Position numbers and translations under genes: made by a program. DNA of 64,000 bases from Paraglaciecola sp. (GTDB taxonomy: Bacteria > Pseudomonadota > Gammaproteobacteria > Enterobacterales > Alteromonadaceae): NCBI GenBank assembly GCA_009993955.1, contig JAACSL010000003.1, positions 1 to 64,000 of the forward strand, in the 5' to 3' direction. Position 1 is the first letter of the stretch, and each line of letters opens with the position of its first letter. The notes under the pieces are model-generated. The model had not been told where the DNA came from. It saw nothing but the letters and a program-made list of their open reading frames with translations, and searched no databases. Positions 17,320-25,357 of the stretch are shown here, in pieces.

Positions 17320-19545
17320 CTATGACATGCCACTGATAATTTGCACTTGGGCAATGTCTGTATCCCCTTTTATCACCTTCAATATGCCGTCTTGCGTCAG
17401 GGTACGCATGCCATCTTTCATCGCTTGTGCCTTCATCTCATGCACCGATGCTTCTTTATACACCAGAGCACGCAATTCAGCTGTCATGGTCAACAATTCG
17501 TGTACCCCTGTTCTACCACGGTAGCCGGTATTACCACAGTCGTCACAACCCTTACCTTTACTCAACATGAAGTTGTCGGGCAAGTTCAGCTCATCAAAAT
17601 AGGCTTCACCGTACTGACGTTTGATAAATGCCTTGTCGACATCGGTGGCGGGGACTTTTTCTTTACAATTAGGGCAGATCGTTCGTACTAAACGTTGGGC
17701 TAAAATACCCACACAGGCGTCAGAGAAGTTGACCGGATCGAGCCCTAAATCCAACAGACGAGTGATGGTTTCTGGGGCGGAGTTTGTGTGCAAGGTGGAC
17801 AGCACCAAGTGACCGGTTAATGAGGCCTCAATACCCGCATGGGCGGTTTCTTTATCACGCATTTCACCGATCAGGATCACATCGGGGTCAGCCCGCAAAA
17901 ACGCGCGCAGGGCATTAGCAAAAGTGAAGCCGATTTTGGGGCTGACTTGCACTTGTTGCAGGCCAGCTTGGGTAATTTCCACAGGATCTTCCGCCGTCCA
18001 GATTTTTTTCTCTGGGGTATTAATGTGGCCTAATATCGCATGCAATGTGGTGGTCTTCCCGGAACCTGTTGGCCCCACCACTAATAAAATACCGTGTGGT
18101 TTTTTGATCATCGTTTCGATCATGGCGTAGTTATTGGGTGACAAGTTCATCTTGCCAATGGGCAGTGCGCCACCCGATGCTAATATCCGCATCACCACTC
18201 CTTCGCCCGCTACCGTGGGAATGGTGGCAACCCGCACTTCAATCAATTGACCATTCATACGGAAAGACAGTTTTCCATCCTGAGGCACTCGTTTTTCGGC
18301 GATGTTCAGGTTAGACATAATTTTGATACGTGCAATCACCGCACTGTGGTGTGAGGCAGGTACTTGGGTAATGTCACGACACACTCCATCGATACGCATG
18401 CGCACACGAGTGGGGGCGTTTTTCTCAGGGTCAACGTGAATATCAGATGCATTGAGGCGTTTAGCATCATGCAAAACACGACTGACTAAGCGCACAACGG
18501 CTGGTGCATCATCCGACATTTCGTCGGTACTTTCATCTAACTCATCGGCGCTGGAACTGATTTCATCAAGGATCTCATCCATGGCGCCAGGTCCCGCACC
18601 ACCACCTGCCGCTTCACCAAGATATTGCAACACAATATTGGGCAAGCTCACCGATATTTCATAACTATCAATGCCTAAGGCGCTCTCAATTTCCATGAGT
18701 AAGCCAGCATTATTAGGTTCAGCCATTAACACAATAGGGTTTTCTGACACATCAGCCAGTACCGCCACAAAGTTACGTTTCAAATATGACAGGTTCAGCC
18801 GGCTCTCACTCTGAAACATATGATATTTGTCTGGCAAGTAGGGGATGAAAGGGACTTGAAAGTGCACCGATAATGCATTGCCCAGTTCATCTTCTGGCAC
18901 GCGATACTCAGAACTTAAACGTTGGATAAGTTGGCGATTGTCCTGACTGCCTTCACTCAAGGTGTTTAACTGGTCTTCAGTAATTAACTTGCGATGCACC
19001 AAGTATTCGAAGGGACGACTTGTTCCTCCCAATTCATAACGAAACTTACGCCCCAAAATCTCGGCCACCGCATTGGCTTGATCCAAGTCACTTTGCGCAA
19101 AGGCTGCATCTTTTTTGTTGATCAGTTGCATGACACCCATCAATACACCGGCATCAAGAATCGGCACACAAATAATATTGCGTGTTTTGAAGGTGGATGT
19201 TTTATCGAACTTATCCGCAAATTTTAAACGTGGGTGAATAGAGGCTAATTCGTCTTTGGAGTAGGGATCATTGATGATCAGCGGGCTTTGGCTGAGCGCG
19301 ACATATCCAGCGATTGATAAAGGACTGATCGGCACCTTGATTTCTTTGGTTTCTTTGCCTGTTTTAAAACGTGCCACCAAATCTTGATGTTGCCGACGAC
19401 GCTGGAAAATACTCATGCGTTCAATATCGAACAAACCCAGTATCACTGGCTCCAGCTTATGATAAGCGTCCATCAGCGATGGATGAGCAGCTAAAAGCAG
19501 GTGGATCTGCTTTAGTGGGTCTTGATGAATATCTACGTCAGTCAT
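17320..19545 (-). CDS. GspE/PilB-family ATPase with N-terminal GAF domain
   Basis: A 741-residue AAA-type secretion/pilus assembly ATPase. Residues about 25-170 look like a GAF domain (IICVPILDAGVLMGVMQLIN). Residues about 178-310 resemble the N-terminal GspE/MshEN region, with FEYLVHRKLITEDQL. The motor domain has Walker A GPTGSGKTTT (491-500), Asp box EDPVEI (520-525), Walker B VILIGEMRD (556-564) and a zinc clip CPNC...CDDC (Cys 624, 627, 667, 670). No pilin, GspF or other secretion gene is near, so it is an orphan ATPase. GAF plus MshEN-like input suggests control by a cyclic nucleotide, possibly c-di-GMP given the neighbouring cyclases; that is inference. Confidence 0.88.
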   Translation of the reverse strand: MTDVDIHQDPLKQIHLLLAAHPSLMDAYHKLEPVILGLFDIERMSIFQRRRQHQDLVARFKTGKETKEIKVPISPLSIAGYVALSQSPLIINDPYSKDELASIHPRLKFADKFDKTSTFKTRNIICVPILDAGVLMGVMQLINKKDAAFAQSDLDQANAVAEILGRKFRYELGGTSRPFEYLVHRKLITEDQLNTLSEGSQDNRQLIQRLSSEYRVPEDELGNALSVHFQVPFIPYLPDKYHMFQSESRLNLSYLKRNFVAVLADVSENPIVLMAEPNNAGLLMEIESALGIDSYEISVSLPNIVLQYLGEAAGGGAGPGAMDEILDEISSSADELDESTDEMSDDAPAVVRLVSRVLHDAKRLNASDIHVDPEKNAPTRVRMRIDGVCRDITQVPASHHSAVIARIKIMSNLNIAEKRVPQDGKLSFRMNGQLIEVRVATIPTVAGEGVVMRILASGGALPIGKMNLSPNNYAMIETMIKKPHGILLVVGPTGSGKTTTLHAILGHINTPEKKIWTAEDPVEITQAGLQQVQVSPKIGFTFANALRAFLRADPDVILIGEMRDKETAHAGIEASLTGHLVLSTLHTNSAPETITRLLDLGLDPVNFSDACVGILAQRLVRTICPNCKEKVPATDVDKAFIKRQYGEAYFDELNLPDNFMLSKGKGCDDCGNTGYRGRTGVHELLTMTAELRALVYKEASVHEMKAQAMKDGMRTLTQDGILKVIKGDTDIAQVQIISGMS

Positions 19546-19697
19546 GCTTGGCCAAGTTTTACAACATTATTACAGCCTACTATAACTGAGGCGCTACCCT
19601 AGGCAAATAGCTTTTGCCATCTAAAGGTATATGACTCTTAATAAAATCAATGTGATAGGGTCCCTGTCGTATTCTTGTCCAGTTCATGCCTCGACGA

Positions 19698-21557
19698 CTA
19701 AAAATACCACGAAAGCCCTAAACTAAGCTCAGTGTGAACCTGATGAGCAATTGATAAGCGAACATCCATGGTCTGACTAGCGAAGGCGCTCAGCCCACAC
19801 TGTGATTTTAAGGCTCGTTGGTAAGCCATCGCTTGCCATCGTAGCGGGTAACTAAACTGACAGACACTTTTTACGCCAGCCCAGTTGACTAACACGGTGA
19901 CAGACGGGATGAGCAAAAACCGTGACTCGGCAGCATCTGGGGTTTGAATTCGGCCTGTAAGCATTGAATAGACGGTGATGTTTGACCACTCAGCTCCCAC
20001 GCCAATGCCACTCTCGGCAAAAAATTCGTTGCTTGGTGTAAGATTTGTCAAAGTATCCCGCTGTTTGCCGATCCGCAGTTTCCACGCTATGCCTTGATCA
20101 CCAGGCAAACCAGACGCAGTGGTATCCGTAGTTTCAATATTCAGTACATCGATTTTTTGTAAATGGCTGCCGTGCTGATCGATACGCCAGGCTGTTTCTA
20201 ACATGCTCAAGGCAGAATTTTTTAGAATACCGCCACCTTGGGATAAGAGATCGTAGTATGCCGGTCGAAAGTCTACCTGTAAAAACTCGCCTTCAAGGTT
20301 ATTACTACCGAGTTGAGTGCGCAGTAACGTTGGTTTATGACCAGTATGTGGCGGTGCCTTTTGTTCTGGTGTTGGCCATGCAGGCGAGGCGATGCGCAGT
20401 GTTATTCGACTTTGTTGCAAGGTTTTTTTCATCTGCAATAACTGTGCATCATCACCCTCCATGATCAATCGAAACTCAATGTAATCAAATAATACATCGA
20501 ACACCTGGATTGATTCATTGAAGTCAAGTGCATGAATGGACTGCATATCTGACGTGGCTAAATAGTCTTCAATGGCTTTTTTGCTCGATAAAGGCAGCGT
20601 CGAGAAGTGCTCGCGAAAACGTGCCTGACGGGAGGGTTTTCTAGTGATCTGAGCGATCGCTGGTTGACCGCTTTGGGTCTTAGCCATGCTCAGTGCAGTA
20701 AACACACTTATTGGCAGGACAAAGGGGTCTTTTTCATCAACAAGACGTTCTTGCAGGACAACCTCCAATAACCTAGCAATATGGTACGCGCAGTTTCGAT
20801 TAGTAAAATAATAGGTATATTGGGTGCTCAACATTTCCCAGGCATGGGCAACTAATAAGGCTTTTTCCTCAACATTCAAATTCAATTGATACTGCCATAA
20901 GTCACGCATTTCCACTTCGCTGTAATTCAGGTTGTAGCGATAGTAATGATTTGAGCTGTAAGTCGCACCATAGCCGCCAATCAAACCTTTAAGTATGTAT
21001 ACCACGGGGTTTTCCTTATCGGGTACACGAGCGCCAAAATTTAAACTATTGGTCAATAGATCGTGGGCAGCATTGGGGGCGGTTATTTTGAATAACAGGT
21101 GACCATAAAACGAAGCGGGATTACCCAGATAACCATCGGCATAAACGAGGCTTAATACATTATCTTGTAATTCACCGTGCCACTGATTAAAAGCCTGACA
21201 CCGGGATTCAGGACTGGCGATGGAAAATCCTAATTGTTGCAAGTAGATGGCGCGTGCTGGAAAACGACAGATAGGATGACTATCGGGCTCAGTTTGTTCA
21301 CTCGATTGAAAGGCTTCAAGCGTAGCGTCGAATTCAGCTTTGGGGTCATAACGCCCGTTTGAAGCTAAAAAAAACGAGGAATTTTCAATCTCACTTGTTG
21401 TGCCATCGACAGTGTAATGCAACAGACGCTGCCACATATTTGTCTGCCATGGGTGCAATGACGACGTGACGGCATGTGTGTTCGCATGCGCAGATGTTGG
21501 CCATTGCAGTGCACTGGACAACAAAATAGCAAAAAACAGATTTCGCTTAATTTTCAT
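19698..21557 (-). CDS. DUF4105 (Lnb N-terminal-like) periplasmic/outer-membrane protein
   Basis: About 619 residues from the ATG at 21557, which opens a signal peptide (MKIKRNLFFAILLSS... ending SAHA). An ATG at 21599 would add 14 unlikely residues. The central part has the DUF4105 features YADGYLGNPASFYGHLLFKI and TNRNCAYHIARLLE, with conserved His/Cys residues reminiscent of a papain-like or Lnb-type hydrolase. The C-terminal 200 residues are beta-rich and end LGLSWYF, as an outer-membrane barrel would. It lies downstream of the DUF3015 gene on the same strand, a pairing seen in other Gammaproteobacteria. Function is not established. Confidence 0.8.
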   Translation of the reverse strand: MKIKRNLFFAILLSSALQWPTSAHANTHAVTSSLHPWQTNMWQRLLHYTVDGTTSEIENSSFFLASNGRYDPKAEFDATLEAFQSSEQTEPDSHPICRFPARAIYLQQLGFSIASPESRCQAFNQWHGELQDNVLSLVYADGYLGNPASFYGHLLFKITAPNAAHDLLTNSLNFGARVPDKENPVVYILKGLIGGYGATYSSNHYYRYNLNYSEVEMRDLWQYQLNLNVEEKALLVAHAWEMLSTQYTYYFTNRNCAYHIARLLEVVLQERLVDEKDPFVLPISVFTALSMAKTQSGQPAIAQITRKPSRQARFREHFSTLPLSSKKAIEDYLATSDMQSIHALDFNESIQVFDVLFDYIEFRLIMEGDDAQLLQMKKTLQQSRITLRIASPAWPTPEQKAPPHTGHKPTLLRTQLGSNNLEGEFLQVDFRPAYYDLLSQGGGILKNSALSMLETAWRIDQHGSHLQKIDVLNIETTDTTASGLPGDQGIAWKLRIGKQRDTLTNLTPSNEFFAESGIGVGAEWSNITVYSMLTGRIQTPDAAESRFLLIPSVTVLVNWAGVKSVCQFSYPLRWQAMAYQRALKSQCGLSAFASQTMDVRLSIAHQVHTELSLGLSWYF

Positions 21558-21616
21558 CAGAGGAGCAAGTATGGGGGTTCTAAGCAAACCCCCACACAAT
21601 AGAGGACGTAAGGCGA

Positions 21617-22069
21617 TTAGCTAGCTGAACACGCTGCTTCAGCGATGGTAAATAACTGTTCTGCTTTGACAACATGACTTGCGTCGCTGCCTACTACAGT
21701 TTCAGCCATCTGAGCACGAATAACTGGGGTAGCAGCAACATCACATTGCATCAATGTCAACATAGCGGAAAGGTGTGCACCTTCACCACTGACGATTTCG
21801 TTTTCCAATTCGTTGTATGTTTCGGTTACAAATCTAGCGGTGACTACTCGATTACCTTTACATGACTCTTCTGATGCACTGGCTGAGGTCACAGCGGTTG
21901 TACCTAAATCCCAGATAATATTTGAAATAGCAGCAGCTACACCATTATCGGTAAAAATCATGGCACCGATACCACAGTGTTGCCAGGCATTCAGTTTTTT
22001 CTCTTGTGCTTGCGCAGGGGCAAGTGCACTCAGTGCTAATAAAGCCGTAGTGATGATTATTTTTTTCAT
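21617..22069 (-). CDS. DUF3015 family exported protein
   Basis: A 150-residue protein with a signal peptide ending APAQAQ. The mature start KLNAWQHCGIGAMIF is the DUF3015 signature, followed by ISNIIWDLGTTAVTSA and a single internal Cys in EESCKG. It is probably periplasmic. It is co-transcribed with the DUF4105 gene (less than 60 bases apart). Function unknown; the repeated pairing suggests that the two proteins act together. Confidence 0.85.
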   Translation of the reverse strand: MKKIIITTALLALSALAPAQAQEKKLNAWQHCGIGAMIFTDNGVAAAISNIIWDLGTTAVTSASASEESCKGNRVVTARFVTETYNELENEIVSGEGAHLSAMLTLMQCDVAATPVIRAQMAETVVGSDASHVVKAEQLFTIAEAACSAS

Positions 22070-22239
22070 TATTTAGTTCCTGTAAATGATTCAACGTCCT
22101 CTTTTTGGATAGTCACACGGTTTGTCGGTACGGACAATTTTTTTCTTCAGCACAAAGTTTGACTGCTTAAATATTCGGCAGATGAAGGCTGCTTGCTGGC
22201 ATATCTCACCCGCAGTTTAGTGCTGAATTTAACATTGTT

Positions 22240-22803
22240 TCATTCACCATATAATGCTTGATGCAAAAACGGCGCTAAAGTGAGGAGCAACGCTTGGGTA
22301 TAAATGCTTTCACGGGTGGCTAAACCGCCAGTTAATAAACCAATTGCACCGCCTTTTTGTTTTACATTCTGAGTATTAAACAAACGATCCATAACGGGGC
22401 CAAGTTCTTCACCTGCTAATAAACACTGATAGACCGAAGGAGGCAGCGGTAGCATGGCGCTGCGCCCCACCGACACTTGCATGTTGTCGGCGACGACGAC
22501 GTAGGCAAAAGTGGCGGGACCATCGGTAAATTGATCAACTCCGCCTTCAATTGCAACGTAATAATCTGCTTGGTAATGCGCTTTGCAGTAGTTAACTCGA
22601 TTAATCGCCCCTAAGCGTGTTTCTGCGCTGTTCATAGGTTGTTCTGTTACACCTGACGGTGCAGAAATACCAAGACATTCCACCTTCGATAGATTAAAAA
22701 TCTGCTGAATGGCCTGTTTGGCGGCATTTATTTTTACCGGGTTTTGTGAGCCCACGATGATGGTGGTGGTGGCGTTTTGCATGGGTGATGTATCGCTTTC
22801 CAT
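22240..22803 (-). CDS. yjjX: Inosine/xanthosine triphosphatase YjjX
   Basis: About 187 residues from the ATG at 22803, or 180 from the ATG at 22782; E. coli YjjX has 170. The long open frame upstream to 23058 runs over a separate plus-strand gene and is not credible. Motifs: VGSQNPVKINAAKQA (nucleotide binding), SGVTEQPMNSAETRLGAINR, YYVAIEGGVD, SAMLPLPP and GPVMDRLF, as in YjjX. It hydrolyses deaminated purine triphosphates (ITP, XTP) in the cytosol, keeping them out of nucleic acids. Neither start has a good Shine-Dalgarno. It is divergent from the small gene at 22955. Confidence 0.9.
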   Translation of the reverse strand: MESDTSPMQNATTTIIVGSQNPVKINAAKQAIQQIFNLSKVECLGISAPSGVTEQPMNSAETRLGAINRVNYCKAHYQADYYVAIEGGVDQFTDGPATFAYVVVADNMQVSVGRSAMLPLPPSVYQCLLAGEELGPVMDRLFNTQNVKQKGGAIGLLTGGLATRESIYTQALLLTLAPFLHQALYGE

Positions 22804-22954
22804 TTTGTCTAATAAAAAACTGATTTTAGGGTGGCAAAAATACCCCAAGTCATTGAATTTTATAAAAAGTTTTCTCGAACGCTGGGAAAACAGCGGATAT
22901 ACTAAGGCAAAAGTGTAACAAGAAAGATAAATCAACAATAGGGAGGATGTGAGC

Positions 22955-23128
22955 ATGCACAAAGCACCACCAGAATCTTTGATTAGAACGTGGGTTTGGA
23001 TGATGTCAGAAAAAGATAATCCAGAATTAATGCAAAAAGGTCGACAGAATTTGATCAACGCTTTTGGTAGTTTACAAAAAGCTATTCAATATATTGAACA
23101 ACAAGCCAACCTCAAAGAAGCGCAGTAG
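22955..23128 (+). CDS. Small 57-residue protein with strong ribosome site
   Basis: An ATG preceded by GGGAGG at 22941-22946 opens a 57-residue frame (MHKAPPESLIRTWVWMMSEK..., ending NLKEAQ). It has no signal or membrane segment and looks helical and soluble. I do not recognise the family. It ends eight bases before the GTG (or 14 before the ATG) of the MBL-fold gene, so the two are probably one operon. The good ribosome site and the tight spacing make it likely to be real despite its size. Confidence 0.65.
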   Translation: MHKAPPESLIRTWVWMMSEKDNPELMQKGRQNLINAFGSLQKAIQYIEQQANLKEAQ

Positions 23129-23136
23129 GCCCTTTT

Positions 23137-23892
23137 GTGATAATGCATCAACTGGCCGGCTATATTCAAAGTGTGTACTTAGTTGAGTACTCCCATGGCC
23201 TGCTATTGCTTGATGGCTGCTGTCGTGCTGACATACCGATGTTGCAGCGTTTCATCAACGACACCTTGCAGCGCCCCATCAGTGATTTAAAGCTAGTTGT
23301 GGTTACCCATATGCACCCTGACCACGCTGGTGCAGCCCACAAGTTACGTGAAGTAAGTGGCTGTAAAATCGCTACCATGGCTGCATCAAAACAATGGTAT
23401 CGGGGTCTGTCAGGAAGGTTGTTACATCTTACCGATATTATCTTGGCGTTTTGGGTGGCAAATCGCTTGGGTAGGGCCCGTAAAAATTTATGGTATTCCC
23501 CGGTGCTTCATCAAGATATTGCCTTGAAAGACGGTGAAATTCTGCCTGATTTTGCCGAGTGGCAGGTTGTATCTACACCAGGTCATACTGATCGAGATAT
23601 TTCGTTGTTACATATGCCAAGTCAGCGCATGTACGTTGCGGATTTAATCGTTAAAGTGAAAAATCGTTTTATTCCGCCCTTTCCTGTTTTTCACCCCAAT
23701 CAATACAGGGCGTCACTTAACAAGGTCATTAAGATGCAGCTCTCGTCCCTGTGGCTGGCGCATGCTGGGGAAGTACAATTAACTCAGCACGACTATGATC
23801 ACTTGACAACAATGGCGCCGCGTTTACCCCAAACACCTTGGCGAGCCACTAAAATTAGAGCAAAACTGTGGTTGCGCAGCCGCCAAGCGTAG
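23137..23892 (+). CDS. MBL-fold metallo-hydrolase
   Basis: A 251-residue (GTG at 23137) or 249-residue (ATG at 23143) protein of the metallo-beta-lactamase superfamily. The metal motif THMHPDHAG lies at about 64-72, followed by TPGHTDRDISLL (His) and VADLIV (Asp), enough for a binuclear site. It has no signal peptide, so it is probably cytosolic. Close relatives include glyoxalase II-like and lactonase-like hydrolases; the exact substrate cannot be assigned. It follows the small gene at 22955 and is convergent with the DUF1080 gene. Confidence 0.87.
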   Translation: MIMHQLAGYIQSVYLVEYSHGLLLLDGCCRADIPMLQRFINDTLQRPISDLKLVVVTHMHPDHAGAAHKLREVSGCKIATMAASKQWYRGLSGRLLHLTDIILAFWVANRLGRARKNLWYSPVLHQDIALKDGEILPDFAEWQVVSTPGHTDRDISLLHMPSQRMYVADLIVKVKNRFIPPFPVFHPNQYRASLNKVIKMQLSSLWLAHAGEVQLTQHDYDHLTTMAPRLPQTPWRATKIRAKLWLRSRQA

Positions 23893-23918
23893 TGCAGATT
23901 TTTAAGTACGAGCTGCTA

Positions 23919-24683
23919 TTATAATTGCCGCACCCACATATTTCTGAAACTCACTAAATTACCATGGTCTTGCAATTGTAATGGCGCACAACCATGTGTT
24001 TTATAGCTAGGGGGACCAATCCACTCCGTTGAGCCTTGGATCTCTGTGTGATTTTGCAGCAATACTCCGTTATGAATGACCGTGACAAATCCTGGGCGAG
24101 TTAACCTTTCTCCCTCAAAGCGTGGTGCCTGAAAGATAATGTCGTACACCTGCCACTCTCCGGGCGGGCGCATCGCATTAGCCAGTGGAATGGTTTGTTT
24201 ATATACCGAGCCCGTTTGACCATTTGCGTAGGTGCGATTGTTGTATGAATCCAAGATTTGTATTTCATAACGTTGCTGCAAAAACACACCACTGTTATTG
24301 CGTTGCTGGCTTTCTTTGCCCGCTACATCGGTGGGGGTTTTCCATTCCAAGTGCAATTGGATATCGCAAAATGACTGCTTGCTGACAATGTCGCCAGTCT
24401 CTGGTTTGACGGTAATGGTGTCGCCAGTCACTTTCCATTGGGGCTCTCCTCCTTTGAGCGCTTGCCATTGGCTGAGCGCTTTTCCATCACCAATTAATAC
24501 GATGGCATCAGAGGGGGGGGGCCCTGCTGGCGCTTGGACAATGGGAGGTTCAGGATCCCAGACTTCGGTTTTTTCAGCCAGTTGCCAAGGTTCTAAGGTT
24601 TGTTGCTCTGCCGCCATGGTTAAATTGGATGCTGTTGCCAAGCTAATTGAACCTGCCACCAACAAAATATAAGTATGTCGCAT
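23919..24683 (-). CDS. DUF1080 (3-keto-disaccharide hydrolase-like) secreted protein
   Basis: A 254-residue protein with a signal peptide ending TMAA. The concanavalin-like DUF1080 fold is seen in LIGDGKALSQWQ, FCDIQLHLEWKTP, NSGVFLQQRYEIQILDS and a C-terminal VSFRNMWVRQL. Members act on 3-keto-glycosides made by GMC-type 3-dehydrogenases, which fits the genes upstream. It is last in a seven-gene operon. Codons 55-57 are a run of nine C on the coding strand (24513-24521), and slippage there would truncate the protein early. Confidence 0.87.
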   Translation of the reverse strand: MRHTYILLVAGSISLATASNLTMAAEQQTLEPWQLAEKTEVWDPEPPIVQAPAGPPPSDAIVLIGDGKALSQWQALKGGEPQWKVTGDTITVKPETGDIVSKQSFCDIQLHLEWKTPTDVAGKESQQRNNSGVFLQQRYEIQILDSYNNRTYANGQTGSVYKQTIPLANAMRPPGEWQVYDIIFQAPRFEGERLTRPGFVTVIHNGVLLQNHTEIQGSTEWIGPPSYKTHGCAPLQLQDHGNLVSFRNMWVRQL

Positions 24684-24745
24684 TGTATTACCTTTCTAAT
24701 CGATTAGATGGAGAGTGGCTATGCCACGACTTCGTCAATTGAGCA

Positions 24746-25357
24746 TTACGTCGCCCAGGCACGGTCGCCTTTTTTGTAGTCGAGTTCACCATTATATTTG
24801 CCGGGAATCGCCTCGTAACGTAGCGCCTCAGTAGCCCCAACTTTTGATGTAAAAAATGTAAAAATGGTGAGTTGCTTGATCAGCGTGAAATAGTGGGGCG
24901 TTGGATCCGTGCTGTCCCTATTTTTATCAAAAGGCGCGGTGGACAAATAATACAAATCTTGTTTTTTGTTGTAGACACTGGCAGCCTGACCGAGATCCTG
25001 CAAAAACGCATTCTGCTCACTTATTGATAAGCTTGAAAACCCCTTGCCAAAGCGTGCCTGACACTGTGTATTTATGCTGTTAAAACCAACAATAAAAGCG
25101 TCTCTCTCTGTTTTGCTGTAACAATCATTGGCTAAAATCAGGGCCATCAAACCGACATTGGCATCTTTTGCTCCCGGCGTATCAGTGCGCGGTAAAATAC
25201 GCTCGGCAATATCGTTGAATAGATCCACATCCCCCTGATTAAATACAGTGTCAGTTAAGGGAACGGGACTTTTCAATACATAAGCAAAAGCACTGTTACC
25301 CACCATCGCAACCCCGGTGGCCGCCATGATCATTTTTAAGAGTTCACGTCTTTGCAT
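24746..25357 (-). CDS. Gluconate 2-dehydrogenase subunit 3-like small subunit of the GMC oxidoreductase
   Basis: A 203-residue protein with a twin-arginine type leader (RRELLKMIMAATG) and a cleavage region near SAFA. Such small subunits carry their FAD-bearing GMC partner through Tat and stabilise it, as in glucoside 3-dehydrogenases. The body contains DLFNDIAERILPRTDTPGAKDANV, typical of the family. Its first base coincides with the last base of the GMC stop codon, so translation is coupled. Confidence 0.88.
   Translation of the reverse strand: MQRRELLKMIMAATGVAMVGNSAFAYVLKSPVPLTDTVFNQGDVDLFNDIAERILPRTDTPGAKDANVGLMALILANDCYSKTERDAFIVGFNSINTQCQARFGKGFSSLSISEQNAFLQDLGQAASVYNKKQDLYYLSTAPFDKNRDSTDPTPHYFTLIKQLTIFTFFTSKVGATEALRYEAIPGKYNGELDYKKGDRAWAT

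Noticed and set aside
22804-23058. N-terminal extension of YjjX back to 23058
   Set aside because: It has no similarity to the family and runs antisense over the better supported small gene at 22955-23128.
23893-23918. Terminator between the convergent MBL and DUF1080 genes
   Set aside because: Only a weak GCAG/CTGC pairing with no proper T run.
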